Assembly: GCA_020186115.1 (NCBI GenBank)
Contig: WSYJ01000147.1
Coordinates: 186,001-250,000, forward strand
DNA: 64,000 nucleotides
Direction: 5' to 3'
DNA from: Histomonas meleagridis
Lineage: Eukaryota > Parabasalia > Tritrichomonadida > Dientamoebidae
Shown: positions 30,890-41,300 of the stretch, one piece after another
How positions within the stretch are numbered: the stretch's first letter is position 1
Layout: the number at the start of each line of letters is the position of its first letter
Program-made: the position numbers and the translations under genes
The notes under the pieces: generated by a model
Seen by the model: only the letters and a program-made list of their open reading frames with translations
Told to the model about the DNA's origin: nothing
Database searches by the model: none

Positions 30890-31430
30890 AACTGCCTAAT
30901 TGGCACAACCAACCCGATCCCTTTCTCAAACTATTTTTTTCAACCAGAAAGTCCACACCTTCTTCACCTAGAATTGCCTTCAATATGGTAACTGGAATGC
31001 TGACCCCAGAATCAGCCATGTGTTATTTGTTTGCCAAACGCTTGTAGCTCAAAATATTGCGAGATTTGAAATCACAACTTGACTTCGTTCATATGTGTGT
31101 GGTCAGGTGATTTTAAAGAGCAGGGACCTGGAAAAACTTCATCATCTGAACTTGAAAATTATTGATTTTTGTTTTGAGTAAATGAATTTTCTAATAATTC
31201 TCCACTTTCTGGACAGTATTTACATTCAGTTTGTTCATTTACATGAAAATTTTCCTGAGTGAAGAAGATGTTATCTCAATCAAATCAGGGGATAATATTG
31301 GAAATTTGAACAAATTATTTTTTGATTTTGAATTATCTTCATTAATAACTATATCTGAGTCAGAACTACTTTCTTCTGTTTTTTCTTGCTTGGGAAATAT
31401 ACTTATCCTTACAAGACGTTTAATAATTTG
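30890..31430 (-). pseudogene. Degenerate partial copy of the SLX4-like gene
   Basis: The + strand here parallels 27885-29000. CCCTTTCTCAAACTATTTTT, CTAGAATTGCCTTCAATATG and CTTCATCATCTGAACTTGA align with the SLX4 gene, as do ACTATATCTGAGTCAGAACT near 31344 and the AAACGTCTTGTAA upstream flank. A large middle part (about 500 bases) is missing and the reading frame is broken. Its position, upstream of BspA copy D just as SLX4 lies upstream of copy C, shows a duplication of a BspA+SLX4 unit of about 3.1 kb. Confidence 0.85.
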
Positions 31431-31502
31431 AAGATTTTGAATACTTTATTTCACAACAAGTAAAATTGGTAATTTTTTGTAAAGCTCAGAAGTACCATTT
31501 AA

Positions 31503-33182
31503 ATGTCTTTCGAAACTATCTTCGGGTTTTATTCTTTTCCGAAGGGAACTTATTACATGAAATCCGTTGTTGCCAAGCAACCATCCACCACAGTCGATCC
31601 ATCATCAATTTATGAAGAAATATATCAAAATTTTATGGGTCCAAAGAATTTCATCAAAACTCTCAATGAGCTTCTGAGGAACCATACTGTTCGTCGTAAC
31701 CCCATTCACTTCATTGATTTTTCTGTTGGTTTGCCACCTCAACCTATCTTCGACATTCTTCCAAAGATTGTTTCTAGTGAAGTTATCTTTGCTCAAGCTC
31801 ACCAACCTCTTGTAACACTTAATGACTATCTAACCCCATGGCAGCACTTTGCTTTTGAATGTTTCTATCAATACATGGAAATTCTTTTATCAAATGGATC
31901 TCTTTACAAAGACCAAGCAAGACAATGGCTTTTAGAGAATTTTTATTCCCATTTAACACAAGACAAGACTCCATATAACAAACATCTTATTCTTCATATT
32001 CGAAATCCAAATTCAAAGAATCCTTTAACTGTATTCTTTTCTTCTAGAAGCGCTAATGTTTCCATTTACAACGGAGCAAAATCATTTGGGAGTGGTAAAA
32101 TCAGTTATCAAACACATAAAAATGTTGAAGAAACAATTTTCACTGACAAAACGACAAACAGTTCCACCAAAATCACTCCTTTAAGCTCTGATGGTAAAGT
32201 TATTGAAGACAAGTTTAATGAAATTCTCAATAAGCATGATTATCTTGAACTTGTAATATGGTCATGTGAAACACTTCATAAGCAACAAGGTTCCTATCCA
32301 ATGAAAGCCATTGATTTTCTTGGTAAGATGTTTACGGGTGTTGATGGATATTTTGCGCAAGCCCTTATCTTATCCATGGATGAAATTTCACCACAAAACG
32401 ACAAGCTCCTTACCTACCTTACCAACGTTGCTCTTTTCTTCCGTCGTCATCTTTTCATCCTTAAAGTCGCTGTTTGGAACGAGATGGAACTCATCAAAAC
32501 CCCCGAAGAACTTTTTCAGAAGCAAACCGTCACGCTCAACTTTTTGGTAAACATCATGCACAAGACATCAAAAGATGTCATTGATCGCATTCTCGATAAA
32601 GTCTGTTCTGTTGCCAGTAGCTATAATAATTCGGAACTAGAGACAGAAATATTTGTTGCCCGAATTTTTGATAGTTTTTGGGTAGCGTTAATAGAAAATT
32701 GTTGTTCATTTCCATCTATTGTTTTTGATTTGTGTCGTTATGTGTTTATCTGCACATTCAAAAAATTTGGTAATGAAGCCCGTAATCCATACATTGGAGT
32801 TAACACATTGTTCTTTGTCAAGTTAATTGTTCCAGCATTAATGGATCGATTTAACACTTCTGATCCAATACGTAAGACAATGGTATTAGTAACGCATGCG
32901 ATATCGCAAACAGCGACGCAAGTGCAGCAAACGACAGTCAGCATCAGAGGTCAGCAGTCGCTGTCAATGTTTTTGTCAAAGATTACCGGAAAATACGAAG
33001 GAAAAGTCGACATGGAATTGCCGCCAATTGAGAAATACATCAAATCCGTGCAGAAGCTGATAGAGTACACAGTCGAACATGCGACAAAGCTGAAGCAAAG
33101 CTTGAAGAACCCGCAGTGGAGGTGGAAGATAATCGAGGAGCTGCTGTTCTCATACTTTATTAAGAAGAAAGAAACAAATTAA
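31503..33182 (+). CDS. RasGAP-like protein (probable)
   Basis: 559 aa, mostly helical. The best family clue is YIGVNTLFFVKLIVPALMDR then FNTSDPIRKTMVLVTHAISQ, which resembles the RasGAP core (x-x-x-F-F-x-R-F-I-x-P-A-L/I...R...L-x-x-x-x-K-x-L-Q). The N-terminal half (HIRNPNSKNPLTVFFSSRSA) could be a C2-like beta domain. The arginine finger (F-L-R-x-N) is not evident, so activity is uncertain. It could instead be a trichomonad-specific helical protein. The start ATG follows ACCATTTAA, Inr-like. The last 100 codons are noticeably GC-richer than the middle. The call rests on one motif. Confidence 0.5.
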   Translation: MSFETIFGFYSFPKGTYYMKSVVAKQPSTTVDPSSIYEEIYQNFMGPKNFIKTLNELLRNHTVRRNPIHFIDFSVGLPPQPIFDILPKIVSSEVIFAQAHQPLVTLNDYLTPWQHFAFECFYQYMEILLSNGSLYKDQARQWLLENFYSHLTQDKTPYNKHLILHIRNPNSKNPLTVFFSSRSANVSIYNGAKSFGSGKISYQTHKNVEETIFTDKTTNSSTKITPLSSDGKVIEDKFNEILNKHDYLELVIWSCETLHKQQGSYPMKAIDFLGKMFTGVDGYFAQALILSMDEISPQNDKLLTYLTNVALFFRRHLFILKVAVWNEMELIKTPEELFQKQTVTLNFLVNIMHKTSKDVIDRILDKVCSVASSYNNSELETEIFVARIFDSFWVALIENCCSFPSIVFDLCRYVFICTFKKFGNEARNPYIGVNTLFFVKLIVPALMDRFNTSDPIRKTMVLVTHAISQTATQVQQTTVSIRGQQSLSMFLSKITGKYEGKVDMELPPIEKYIKSVQKLIEYTVEHATKLKQSLKNPQWRWKIIEELLFSYFIKKKETN

Positions 33183-33714
33183 TATAATGTATGGGAACTG
33201 AGAAGTAATATCATTGCGAAATAAATCTGGAAATGAAAGTGTTCATTTTGATATTGCCTTTTTTATGGTTTTAATTTTATTGATGTCGGGCGTAATCTCG
33301 TTCAGGTAATGCTGTGGGCACTCGTTAATGTCCTCGCGCACACGGACGTCATATTGATTTAGAGATTCCTTTGCACACTTCCAGAGAAGTCGATTATACA
33401 ATTAAAATGATAACTGAAGATTCTGATGATATTGAAGGTCTTCGTGCTTAACTAATATTTTGTGAATATCGAATTTCATGTGTGAAAATAAACTTTTTGC
33501 GTATGTCCCAATACGTGAATTTATAATTTCTCTCACCAAAATTATTTTCAATGATGATATTATTCCTGAAACTTACATGTGTTATTTACATATTACCACT
33601 CGATGACGCCAAAGGAATACAAAAGTATCATCTCTACAAATTTTTATTTGTTACACGAAGACTTCCAATACGATGTCTGTAAAAATAAAAAAACGCAAAT
33701 TTTTTTTTACAGAT
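33183..33714. other. Intergenic with one short coding-looking stretch
   Basis: Mostly empty. 33329-33451 (+) is an open stretch of higher GC reading HIDLEIPLHTSREVDYTIK and ending DDIEGLRA before a stop, with a TAA just upstream. It may be a decayed gene end but I do not recognise a family. Confidence 0.3.
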
Positions 33715-33905
33715 GAGAACTGTTAAGGAGAAAGAGAAATATTTTAACGCTTAATTAATGGCTGAGAGGAATGAACAATATATGAAAATTGTTAAATAAT
33801 TACAAAGCCAGCCCTTAAGTTAATAAATCTATTAAGAATATCCATTTGAAACATGTTTTAGAATATTTCAGAAATATAATTAAATGGATATTCTTTAGGA
33901 TTGAA
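33715..33905 (+). pseudogene. Possible decayed histone H4 fragment
   Basis: ATTACAAAGCCAGCC at 33800-33814 equals the H4 codons for ITKPA exactly. Upstream GCTGAGAGG...ATATGA...AAA aligns loosely with the H4 stretch around [10 protein letters not shown]. Downstream GTTTTAGAATATTTCAGAAA encodes VLEYFRN, against VLRHFLEN in H4 at about the right distance. The frame has stops and indels. This rests on a short identity and spacing, so it is tentative. Confidence 0.4.
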
Positions 33906-34292
33906 AAAGGAATTTTAATCATTATCAATTGTTGATATTGATCTTGGTTTTTTCATTATGGGTTTTCTTTTTCCTTAAGAAAACGGTATAATGATAATTA
34001 TCTTGTAGTGATTAAAATCAGTATTTTTTTTAATGGAATTAAAATACTCTTATTTAAATGTAAACAAACGTTGTGGCTTTAAGTTAATCCATGTACATCC
34101 AGGTTTAAAATTATTTGATAAATGATACATGAAAAGGAAATATCTACAGATAGTATAATCAATATATATTCGTTAAATTTTTTCTTGTACAAGACGATAT
34201 TATTTGGTGTTTTATTATAAAGCTTCAAAATCATGCAAAATTGTTAAAAATTTCATGAACATTATATTTATTCATAAAACAATAAAAAACAT
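33906..34292. other. Intergenic, no gene seen
   Basis: AT-rich spacer at the 3' side of IFT139. Nothing recognised. Confidence 0.4.
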
Positions 34293-37200
34293 TTATTTCT
34301 TTAGTAATTTGAACGCCGGTATTATAATTTTGTCAGCCAATTCATCTTTTAATGGATTTATATTCAATATTTCTCTACAAGTCAACAAAGCTTGACACGG
34401 ATTTTTTGCTTTTAGTGCGCATTTAGCAAGTGCTTTTGCGATTTCATTATCTTTTTTATTAGTCAAGTTCCAACATCTTTCGAATGAATTCATTGCTTCT
34501 TCGTATTTTTTATTTTTCATTTGGATAATTCCATTCATTTCCCATCCCTTTTTAGAGCATAAGTTTAAGTCGATTGCCATACAAATATAATGTTGTGCGA
34601 GATGTAAATCTTTTTCAGATTTTGTTATATAAGCTTTCATTAAATAAGCTTCTTCGAAGTATGAATAATTCTCATGAAAAGGCTTTTTATTCAAAACTTT
34701 ATTTAAATATTCTTCAGCGCTTTGATAATTTTCATTTCTAATTTCACATCGAATAATTCCAATGTAAGCAGGTATAAATGTATTATTTAATTTAATGATT
34801 TGTTGATATAAATCAATTGCGTTTTCAATTGTTTCATCAGTGTTTTGAGCAGATAATAAATCGGCTTTCATTAAAAGTTTTTCGTTTTCCGAAACATTAA
34901 TATTTTCAATTATTTCATTTGCTTTATCGAACATTTCGACTGATGAAAGTGGTTCTTTATTATTTTCATACCAAATATATTTTCGAAAAGGATTTATATA
35001 AATATTAAACATATAAACTTTAGAAAGGATATTCCATTTATTATTATTCAATGAAGAAATTTCAAAATGTTTTAAGGATTCATTAATGTCACCAATATAT
35101 AAATGATATAAACCTCGTGAAAAACTAATTCCAGAACATTTATTATTATTCGAATATTTTAATAAACGATTCTTCGCAATTTGTAATTTTCCTGCTCGTG
35201 CAGAAATTTCAATGAGACGAATTAAACAATTATATGATTTAGGTTTAATATTTAATATATATTCGAGTGAATTAATTGATTTAGTGTAATCATGATTTTC
35301 AATTGTTGATAATTGTAATACGACAAATTCATTTTCTGGATTTTTTGCTAAGTTATTCATACATAACTGTTGACATAGTTCAATGTTATTACGATTTTTA
35401 TATATGTTAAAAAGAGAAGTGAATGAATTTATATTTAAATTATCATATTCAAGTGAAAGTTGATACAATTCGATAATTTTTTCTTTTTCTGTTATTAAAT
35501 TTGCTAAATTATATGCAACGATTGAAGCTCTTTTTTTTAAATGATTAATAAAAATATTTGAATTTATATCATTAAAAATATTTTTATATATTTCTAATAT
35601 ATTTGTATATTGTTCAATAGATTCATTAATTTCATTTAAATCTTTATATACATTACCAAGTAATTCATAATATTTTAAGCATAAAATTGGTTTCGAGTTT
35701 TTTATAAAACCAATTGAGTTTATCAAAAATTGTTTTGCTTTTTGATATTCTTTCATTTTATATACTAATTTAATTACATTTAATGGAACCATACAAACGC
35801 TTTTAAATAAATCAATTGCGTTTTGAAATTGATGACAATTAATATAACAAGTTGAAAGTTTCGAAATAATTTCTTTGTTTTGTTGATAAGCTTTAAAATA
35901 TGATTTTGTTGCATTATTAAAATCAAATATTTTACAATATGCATCACCTTCAAGAATATAACTTTCATATGTTGGATTATTATCAATTAATTTTCTATAA
36001 CATAACATATAATTATTATAATCATTTAATACATTATAATATATTTCAGATTTGGCTATTAAAGCTTCTTTACGATATTTCTTACTATGCATTAAATTAT
36101 CTAAAATCTGAAATGATTTATCAATTCGATTATTAGTTGCACATAATTTTGCTTGACAAATTAATAGAATCGCTTTTTCCTTTGATAATTTTGCTAGTTT
36201 AGAAGTAATCGAATAAATTTCAAGTGCTTTTTTATAATCATTTAATTCAATATATAATAAAATAATATCTATTAAATATTCAAATGGAATATTTTTTTCA
36301 TATTTAATTAAATTTGTATTTTTTGTTATTTTTGATTTTAATATTAAATATTCTAAACGTAATAAAAAGTCATTTTCATATGAAATCGAATCCAAATATT
36401 CATTTGCAATATTTATTTCATTTCTTTCATAATAAATTTTTGCAGTATTTAAATAACATTGTGATAAATTATATTGCCAACTATTAACATATAACATATT
36501 TTCGAATATATTAAAAGCATTATCAAATCTTTTGATTTTTGTTAAATAAATTGCATAATAAGTATATAAAGGAGGATAAGCTTTTATGATTTTCATAAGT
36601 ACATTAAAAACTTGATTTATCTTATTACAAAATTCTTTACTTGGAAAATATTTTAAATTAGAATTTTGTAGAATTAATTGATCGAAAGTTTCAATTATTA
36701 AATTCATTTTTAATTCGATAAAGAAATCGAATATTTTTTCAAATGGTAATTCTAAAGGTATTAATTTAGTATAATATGATTTAGATGTTGTTATATTAAT
36801 ATGTTCTATTAAACAATTAAGTAAATCAAATAATTTTTCTTCAGTACATATTCCATTTAATAAATCTAATTTAGTTTTAAGAATATGTAATTGTAAAACA
36901 TGATGATCAATTTCATTAAATAAATCGATACAATTTTGTGCTTCATTTAAATAATTTGATTCGATATAAAGTCGAATTCTTGTATCAATTGAATAGTTAT
37001 TATCATTTTCTATTTTGCTTAATATTTCATTTGATTTCTCATATTCTTTGATTTGCGTATAAATATATGATATAATTGGATATATTTCATTTGGAAATGT
37101 TTCATATAAATTTTCAAAAATTTTTATGATTTGTTTTAATATTTGTTTTTCATTGCTACAAAAGGAAATTATACATTCAAATATCATCGAATATAATCTC

Positions 37201-38042
37201 CAGTTTTCTTTTTCATATTTAATTAAATCATTAAAAATTTCTTCAATTGTTCGTGTTGCAGTTTTGAGATCGCCTTTGTTAAGTATTAAATCTAAAAATA
37301 TAAATAAATTGGATTCAAGTGAAGAAGGACATGTTCCAAGAGAATTTTTGGCGCTTTCGATACCTACAGTCCAATTGTTCATTGATATAAAGTGTCGCGA
37401 TTTTTCGAGTTCAATTTCGGGAAAATTATATTTGGATAAAATTTTTGCATACGTCTCAATGCATCCAATGGTATCTTTTAATTGGGATTGGCATACAGAT
37501 TTTCCGTAGAGTACCATTAAATTTGATGATGTAACTTTCTTAGATAATATTGAATTAAATATTTCTAATGATTTCTCAAAGTGTTGTTGAATTACTTCTA
37601 GCCAACCATAAAGATAAAGTGATGACTCTTGATCTTTGGAAGCACGAAGAAGACTGTTTGCTAATGACGTGAATCCAAATGATAAACAAATTAATATTGA
37701 TGATTCAATCGAAAAATTATTTGAGTTTTTAACTAATGATTTAATGGAGTTTTTTGATGTAGATATTTGTTTTTCATAATCGTCTTTTTTGGATGCTGAT
37801 CTACAAATACAGAAAATACAAATTTGATATAAAAGAGCTAAATCATTCCTACTTGATAAGATTTTGAGTTCTTGTAAAGCTTCTTTTGTTTTTCCTTGTA
37901 TACCAAAAGATAGAGCAAGCCATAAATGAATAAAAAGATCTGTCGTTTGTGTTTCTATTTGACTTTGACATAAGGAAATAATGTGTCCATATAATCCATG
38001 TCTCCAATAGTAAAAAATCCTTTCATGGATGCATTCAATCAT
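34293..38042 (-). CDS. TTC21B: IFT139 / TTC21B, retrograde intraflagellar transport protein
   Basis: 1249 aa (human TTC21B 1316). It belongs to the IFT-A complex, which drives retrograde transport in flagella. The protein is TPR repeats throughout. Family-specific features: the N-terminal [20 protein letters not shown] and [20 protein letters not shown] match IFT139's [20 protein letters not shown] and [36 protein letters not shown] matches [37 protein letters not shown] matches [40 protein letters not shown] matches [21 protein letters not shown]. The single ATG at 38042 follows CCGAATGTG... with CCACTTTTTAG about 30 bases upstream. The stop is TAA-A. It fits a flagellate. Confidence 0.88.
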   Translation of the reverse strand: [1249 protein letters not shown]

Positions 38043-38463
38043 TTTTTTCCGAATGTGTAAACGTACTTTATACTAAAAAGTGGCACTTCAAAATATTAAA
38101 CGTTCATTGAGAATGATTCTCTTGTTTTCTATTTAGATTTTTATATATAAGTAATTACATATTTTAACTCCACACATGGAACCGAAATATGATACTCCAT
38201 AAAATTTTTGGTAAATAAGGATTTACTATTAATTACAAATAGTTACATTTGAAAAATTTCATAAATTTAAAAACAAGGTATTAACATGAACCTCAAATTG
38301 GGTAAAATTATTGGTGGCTTTATATTATAATGATCACTTTATTGAATACATGTAAATTCGTAAAATCAACAATTTTTGAATTTTAAGCTCAAACAATTTC
38401 ATTTAAGAAAATTTGTGGAATCCAAAATTTGATGCAGCATGTCTTAAAGGATGTTTCATTGAA

Positions 38464-38555
38464 AACGGCCGCTTAAATAGTGAATTCATCCGTCCGTTAA
38501 AGTGTATTCAATTTTTGCTTAACGGCCGCCTGAAGGAATTGGTGATTCATTTTTT
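38464..38555 (+). promoter_or_regulatory. AACGGCCGC pair and Inr upstream of the ORF at 38556
   Basis: AACGGCCGC occurs at 38464-38472 and 38521-38529, 57 bases apart, with CCGTCCGTTAA between. TCATTTTTT (38547-38555), an Inr match, abuts the ATG. GC-rich palindromic cores (CGGCCG) stand out in this AT-rich DNA. AACGG is Myb-like. Confidence 0.55.
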
Positions 38556-39704
38556 ATGATTGGTAATATTCATGCTAATTCAAGTCAGAAATTGAAACGC
38601 CAAAGGAAAAAAGCTCTTTTTAAGCCACAAGATGAACCTAAGCCTTTGGAACAAAAAGAATTGATTAGGCCTCAATTCACAGAACAGTTCCTGCAAACAA
38701 TTAATTTCATTTTTCAAAGTGGCCAAATAGAAGCCTCCATAATGAATATGTTTCAAACCGTTTATGAGCTACGGACTCTTCTCAACAAATTAAATTTTGA
38801 AGGAATTGACCTTAAAATTTTAAATGAACAAACTTTTTTTGAATATTTATTCCAAAGGCTAATAAGTTCAAATGATCCTGAAATGCGAGAAATCATTTGT
38901 GGTCTTATATGTTTTTTGATTAAATTTATTGAAGACAAGCAATTTTCCTTTATACTGTCAAAAGAATGTATTAAATACTTCCCTGATGAAAATTTTCACA
39001 TTATTTTCGAGAACATCCTTACAATGTATCCACATCCTGATTATTGGCCAATTGTTCTCCAATTACCGGATGAATATTTTATTAATTCTCTTAATGCTCT
39101 TCTTACCTATATGGAACCACCTGATAAGAAATGCATTCTTCAAAGACTTTTTCAGATCCAAAGTCCAGGCATTTTCATTCCACTCAAAAAGCTCCATTTG
39201 AATGCCGATGATATTCAATTTTTCAAAGTCTTTGAATTCATTTGTCAGTGCATCAAATCAGGTGATGTAATTTATCTTCGAAATTCTCTTCGATTTGTTG
39301 CGGACTTTATTAAGGAAGCAGGGATTGACGACTCATTTTATCAGTTGTGTTTATCATTATTCGATGACAATTTGGTGTGCATCAAAGAAGAATTCATAAA
39401 ATTTTTCGATTATACAGTTCCTTATGTATCAAGTAATGTAAGACTGTTATTGATTAGAAATGAAATCATCGAAAAGGCAGGAGACTTCATACAAGGAATT
39501 ACTGAAGCAAGTTCAATTGGTTTCTTTGCAGCAGATTTAATATATTCCTTGATTTGCATGGAACAGAATGAAGCTATGGGACATGTGACAAGTGATTTGT
39601 TTGAGTATTTGTGTAATGCAGAGTTTAGAGAAGAAAATACATCAATGAAAATCGGTCAACTGATCAAATTGATTCAATCGAAAGCAAACGATAATGATAT
39701 GTAA
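38556..39704 (+). CDS. Hypothetical helical (ARM/HEAT-like) protein
   Basis: 382 aa. It begins with a basic segment (QKLKRQRKKALFKPQDEPKP), then repeated helical pairs such as DPEMREIICGLICFLIKFIE, LSLFDDNLVCIKEEFIKFFD and VSSNVRLLLIRNEIIEKAGD that look like armadillo/HEAT repeats. The layout (basic N-terminus, IMNMFQTVYELRTLLNK, then ARM pairs) resembles trichomonad importin-like ARM proteins, but no family motif is decisive. The start is fixed by the adjoining initiator. The stop is TAA-A. Function not assigned. Confidence 0.65.
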   Translation: MIGNIHANSSQKLKRQRKKALFKPQDEPKPLEQKELIRPQFTEQFLQTINFIFQSGQIEASIMNMFQTVYELRTLLNKLNFEGIDLKILNEQTFFEYLFQRLISSNDPEMREIICGLICFLIKFIEDKQFSFILSKECIKYFPDENFHIIFENILTMYPHPDYWPIVLQLPDEYFINSLNALLTYMEPPDKKCILQRLFQIQSPGIFIPLKKLHLNADDIQFFKVFEFICQCIKSGDVIYLRNSLRFVADFIKEAGIDDSFYQLCLSLFDDNLVCIKEEFIKFFDYTVPYVSSNVRLLLIRNEIIEKAGDFIQGITEASSIGFFAADLIYSLICMEQNEAMGHVTSDLFEYLCNAEFREENTSMKIGQLIKLIQSKANDNDM

Positions 39705-39996
39705 ATGTTAATGTTGTTTCTATTTCCGAATGTTTTTCTTTTTTTCTTTTTTATTTTTTTATATTTTATTTTAAAATATCCCAAATTCGAAATATTTGTT
39801 TTCATTTGTTTTGTTATTCTTCATTAGATCTAAACAATGTTATTAATACATTAAAAATCTTTATATATAATTTTTTTGAGGGTTTCGTCGCCTTTTTAGT
39901 TATAATATGCTCTGTCTTCTATTACCGGAAAATGGAAGAAAATAAAAAGGAGTTAACAAAATGTTACACCAAGAGACCAATTATATTCTCTTTCAT

Positions 39997-41255
39997 TTGA
40001 CTTTATCAAAATCTTCATAAACAATTTCTAAACATTTTTGAGCAAGTTGTAAAGGAGATTCAAGATCTTGTGCTTCTTTGTTAAATTCAAACTAGGGCAA
40101 AGCATAACATTGTCAAAGAAATGATAACAATACTAGAAATGCATTTCAAATTTGATAAACGCTTTGATCTCATCATAGTCCTTGTAAATATCAAGATCAT
40201 AAAAATTATTTTCTATTTTGTTATGAAGTGAATTCCAAACTTATGCAAAAAATGGATTAACTTTTGATATTGTATCATAACTCCATTCAGGAAACCAATG
40301 ACCACCTTTAATATTGGATTTGGTGTCATATGATATATATGTCCAAAAGCACATTTCCTTTTTAATCGTGTAATTAAATAGCCTTTCTCATTTCATCTGA
40401 TAAACATTCAATACCTCTAAATTTTGCAGCTTCTTTCATATCATTTGAATTTAATTCATTAACTAAATTTGTTTCATCATAACCTTTATTTAAAATAATA
40501 GCTTTATCTGATGATCGCCCAAGATCGGTTTTTCCCATTTTTTGATTAATAATTCTTTTTCTTTATATGATCCAAAAAATGCATTCTTCTTTATTTAGAA
40601 TCCCAATCTTTGTAAATGATATCATTTACAATAAGTCATATGAATAATATATGAGACAATAAAGTTTACAAAAAAGAAATAATAACAAAGAACCATGATG
40701 ATTTTTTTTAAAATAATACAATATTCTTTGAATGGAATATTATGTCTAAAATGAAAAATATTATCTATTTCATCACTACCTAAAACCATTGACCGAGAAA
40801 ATTAGGTGTAATTAACCAATTCGGTTCAAATATTTTCTTTGGTGCATCATGACTTTTTCCATGTGAATTAAGAATTTTTTCTTCAAATTCATAATCTAAG
40901 GAAAAGAATATAGGAAGTTGCATTATCATCAAGAGTTGCTCTTTCAAGAACACAAAGTTAAACAATATGGAAAACCATCTTTCGAATAATAAAAAGAAGA
41001 CTTGAGTGTAAAATATTGAATTGATGTAACGACACTCAATGTTTTACATATGGTTCTGCAAAAATTCGTTCTGCTTGAACTTTAAAGTTCAATGGTTGTT
41101 GTTCATGGTGCACCATAATTATCATTAATTGAAATACTAATTGGATCTCCACGTCTTCTCCACTGAAATGAATTCATTTTCGTAGTTTAGAAATGTGGAG
41201 AACAAAGTTGTGTTGGAACTTTTGTTCCTTTCTTAATTATTATAGTAAAATATAA
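39997..41255 (-). pseudogene. Downstream part of an Hsp70-like pseudogene
   Basis: Minus-strand coding remnants with many stops and frameshifts. Closest to the mariner end, TIIIKKGTKVPTQLCSPHF resembles the Hsp70 stretch P-x-I-x-x-x-T-x-I-P-T at the start of the substrate-binding domain. Farther down RRRGDPISISINDNYGAP and, at the end, FEFNKEAQDLESPLQLAQ and CLEIVYEDFDKVK with a stop near 39998 are open patches. Continuity with the Hsp70 remnant at 42.5-43.0 kb is supported by the frame joining across the mariner insertion. The lower half is not clearly Hsp70; another dead gene is possible. Confidence 0.5.
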
Positions 41256-41257
41256 TA

Positions 41258-41272
41258 AATACCCGGACTACA
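41258..41272 (+). repeat. mariner terminal inverted repeat, left
   Basis: AATACCCGGACTACA, preceded by TA. It pairs with 42480-42494 with one mismatch. Confidence 0.85.
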
Positions 41273-41300
41273 AATACAAAAGCAATTTCAAATGTTTTTT

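Noticed and set aside
39806-40000. 64-codon frame with a hydrophobic stretch
   Set aside because: Downstream of the 38556 gene, low-complexity flanks and no resemblance to known proteins.
40780-40965. 61-codon minus-strand frame as a separate small gene
   Set aside because: It is one open patch in a longer decayed region and lacks a start context.
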